Positions 62,500 to 64,000 of a DNA stretch of 64,000 nt are shown here, piece by piece. How positions within the stretch are numbered: position 1 is the first letter of the stretch; the number at the start of each line of letters is the position of its first letter. The notes under the pieces are model-generated. The model was not told the origin of the DNA, did no database searches, and saw only the letters and a list, made by a program, of their open reading frames with translations. This DNA is from Nostoc desertorum CM1-VF14 (GTDB taxonomy: Bacteria > Cyanobacteriota > Cyanobacteriia > Cyanobacteriales > Nostocaceae). The stretch is from the NCBI GenBank assembly GCA_019359245.1, contig JAHHHR010000026.1, positions 1-64,000 on the forward strand, written 5' to 3'. Made by a program: the position numbers and the translations under genes.

Positions 62500-63131
62500 A
62501 TAACTACCGTCTTCCTCCTTAATACTGCTCTGTGTTTGTTGGAAAGATTTAAATAGATGTAAAGTTTTAATTCCTGAATTTTTCTTTCAGTTTGACTGGT
62601 ATTGTACGATGAAACCACGTACCTATTTTGGATTCAGTTTCACTTCTAAAAGCTACAGAAATCAGTTACAAACCTTTACATTATCTAGTTCAAAATCATA
62701 ATCTTCGTGCGATAGAACTATTATTATCAGCCATTGCATTAACCCTGATAGAATTCAACTCTACTAAAGTAAATTTTAGGTAAAAGTTTATTTATATTAG
62801 AGTTTAAATCTGAAGAAATCATGCATCAACTTAGTCTGATGCCCTGAGGTTAATCGCCTGCATGAGTTGAGATACTTAAGTTTGGCTCGAACATCTAGCA
62901 CCTCACAGCGCTCACGCTTAACGATTCCCAAGTTTTACCTGGAAATGGTAAAATTATGGCTAGTTATAATTTGTATTTACAAACACTTTGAATATTTGTG
63001 TTTGCATGATCAAATAAGAATGATTTAATATAATTTGTGCAAAAGTGGAAATCTGCGTCATTTTCTTTGCAAATGATGAAAATTACTATTAACCTTTGCC
63101 GAATATCTAATAACTAGATGATTATTTAACG
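62500..63131. other. Long intergenic region, divergent promoters
   Basis: About 630 AT-rich bases between the propeller gene (minus) and the binding-protein gene (plus). I see no gene, T-tract hairpin or dispersed repeat that I recognise. Confidence 0.35.
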
Positions 63132-64000
63132 ATGAATAACGCGATCGCTCAGACAACAGCATTATTATCAACTTGCGCTTTGCTACTAACAGGCTGTGGC
63201 GGTGGCTCTGTGACAAATACTCCAGATAATACTACGAATAACACTACAACTAACAGCGCTCAGACAACAACTACACCAGGTGTTATTCCCATCGGTATTG
63301 CCTTAGCACAAACCAGCAACGTAGCATTACTAGGTCAAGAAGGATTTGTGGGAGCCAGAATTGCTGAGAAGTATTTCAATAGTAAAGGTGGTATTAATGG
63401 CACTCCGATTAAATTGATAACCCAAGATACTAGCGGTGATGAAGCCGGAGCAATTAACGCTTTTCAAACTTTAATTAACAAAGATAAAGTTGTCGGGATT
63501 GTTGGCCCTACTTTATCGCAGCAAGCTTTTAGCGCTGACCCCATCGCCGAACGTGCTAAAGTCCCAGTTATTGGCGCATCAAATACCGCAAACGGAATTC
63601 CAGAAATTGGTGATTATATCGCTCGTGTATCTGCTCCCGTCTCTATAGTTGCCCCTAATTCGCTGAAAGCTGCACTCAAGCAGAATCCTAAAATTAAAAA
63701 GGTAGCAGTTTTTTATGCCCAAAATGATGCATTTAACAAATCAGAAACGGAGATTTTTCAAAAAGCAGTTAAAGAACAAGGGCTAGAATTAGTAACAGTT
63801 CAAAAGTTCCAAACTACCGATACCGACTTTCAAGCCCAAGCTACCAATGCAATTAACTTAAAACCAGATTTAGTAATTATTTCGGGTCTAGCTGCTGATG
63901 GCGGTAACTTGGTGCGACAACTGCGAGAGTTGGGTTATAAAGGCATAATTATTGGTGGTAATGGTCTGAATACACCCAATGTTTTATCTGTTTGTAAAGC
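63132..64000 (+). CDS. ABC transporter substrate-binding lipoprotein (amino-acid/LivK type), partial
   Basis: The first 289 codons of a gene that runs off the window end. A lipoprotein signal with lipobox LLTGCGGGS is followed by an Asn/Thr-rich linker and the periplasmic-binding fold type I: IPIGIALAQTSNVALLGQEG, FNSKGGINGTPIKLI, GIVGPTLSQQAFSADPIAE, VPVIGASNTANGIPE, and KKVAVFYAQNDAFNKSE. The pattern is that of the branched-chain amino-acid/urea (Peripla_BP_6) group, used in cyanobacteria by the Nat-type neutral amino acid transporters. The ligand cannot be told. ATG at 63132. Confidence 0.88.
   Translation, partial: MNNAIAQTTALLSTCALLLTGCGGGSVTNTPDNTTNNTTTNSAQTTTTPGVIPIGIALAQTSNVALLGQEGFVGARIAEKYFNSKGGINGTPIKLITQDTSGDEAGAINAFQTLINKDKVVGIVGPTLSQQAFSADPIAERAKVPVIGASNTANGIPEIGDYIARVSAPVSIVAPNSLKAALKQNPKIKKVAVFYAQNDAFNKSETEIFQKAVKEQGLELVTVQKFQTTDTDFQAQATNAINLKPDLVIISGLAADGGNLVRQLRELGYKGIIIGGNGLNTPNVLSVCK

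Noticed and set aside
1..64000. tRNA, rRNA, prophage or transposase genes
   Set aside because: No cloverleaf-like segments, rRNA sequence, phage structural genes or DDE transposases were recognised by reading; a covariance or profile search was not possible.

Overview
The window looks like chromosomal DNA of a filamentous, probably heterocyst-forming cyanobacterium close to Nostoc/Anabaena. The HIP1 octamer GCGATCGC is frequent on both strands. Heptanucleotide tandem repeats (AATGACT, CACTCCC) and G/C-rich 'gcagggagcaggg' intergenic repeats are typical of Nostocales. Cyanobacterial marker genes are present: ycf51, cyanobacterial-type hfq, a cyanobacteriochrome kinase and a DUF6464 protein. 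I see no rRNA, tRNA, CRISPR array, transposase or prophage. This is a species-level guess from sequence style, not from a search.

Layout. 0.2-4.7 kb: two tandem PAS histidine kinases on the minus strand; the larger has a decayed ATP-binding domain. 4.9-9.3 kb: a MITE-like element, a Uma2 nuclease-like gene, an ada-alkA type alkylation-repair pair, and divergent dapF/hfq. 9.8-16.3 kb: a KefB-type antiporter, a DUF1003 protein, a CadD-like transporter, a secreted protein and an SDR. 16.4-23.0 kb: a 2206-residue soluble hybrid kinase with about 14 HAMP units, eleven of them near-identical 92-residue repeats. 23.9-26.6 kb: a small protein, a beta-barrel protein and murJ. 27.0-30.1 kb: a four-GAF kinase whose GAF1 and GAF3 carry DXCF cyanobacteriochrome motifs. 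30.1-41.1 kb: envelope and housekeeping genes (pentapeptide protein, LCP ligase, mannose-1-phosphate guanylyltransferase, UbiB/ABC1 kinase, ABC exporter, Ser/Thr kinase, alpha/beta hydrolase, bestrophin). 41.1-42.5 kb: a stretch without plus-strand protein genes but with four plus-strand terminator-like hairpins, read here as a small-RNA cluster. 42.8-48.0 kb: a FAD enzyme, a YaaW protein overlapping an O-antigen-ligase-like protein, an unknown gene and ycf51. 48.6-53.6 kb: an Fe-ADH/aminotransferase pair, then arsR, a broken pstS, arsI and an arsC fragment. 53.6-57.6 kb: a 1261-residue hybrid kinase translationally coupled to an XRE regulator. 58.2-64 kb: an acyltransferase, a GNAT, small cyanobacterial proteins, a seven-repeat secreted protein (likely beta-propeller) and the start of an amino-acid-type ABC binding lipoprotein cut by the window end.

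Themes. The region is rich in signalling: five large histidine kinases and one Ser/Thr kinase in 64 kb, and only three of the histidine kinases lack receiver domains. No stand-alone response regulator is adjacent to any of them. A second theme is that intergenic-type repeats have entered coding regions in frame: in the DHp domain of one kinase, the DHp-ATPase junction of another, an O-antigen ligase loop, and between the HRD and DFG motifs of the Ser/Thr kinase. A third is the decayed arsenic locus, where arsR and arsI are intact but pstS and arsC are remnants. The best candidates for undescribed biology are the small-RNA cluster with its shared 16-base motif, the expanded poly-HAMP kinase, and the in-frame repeat insertions.
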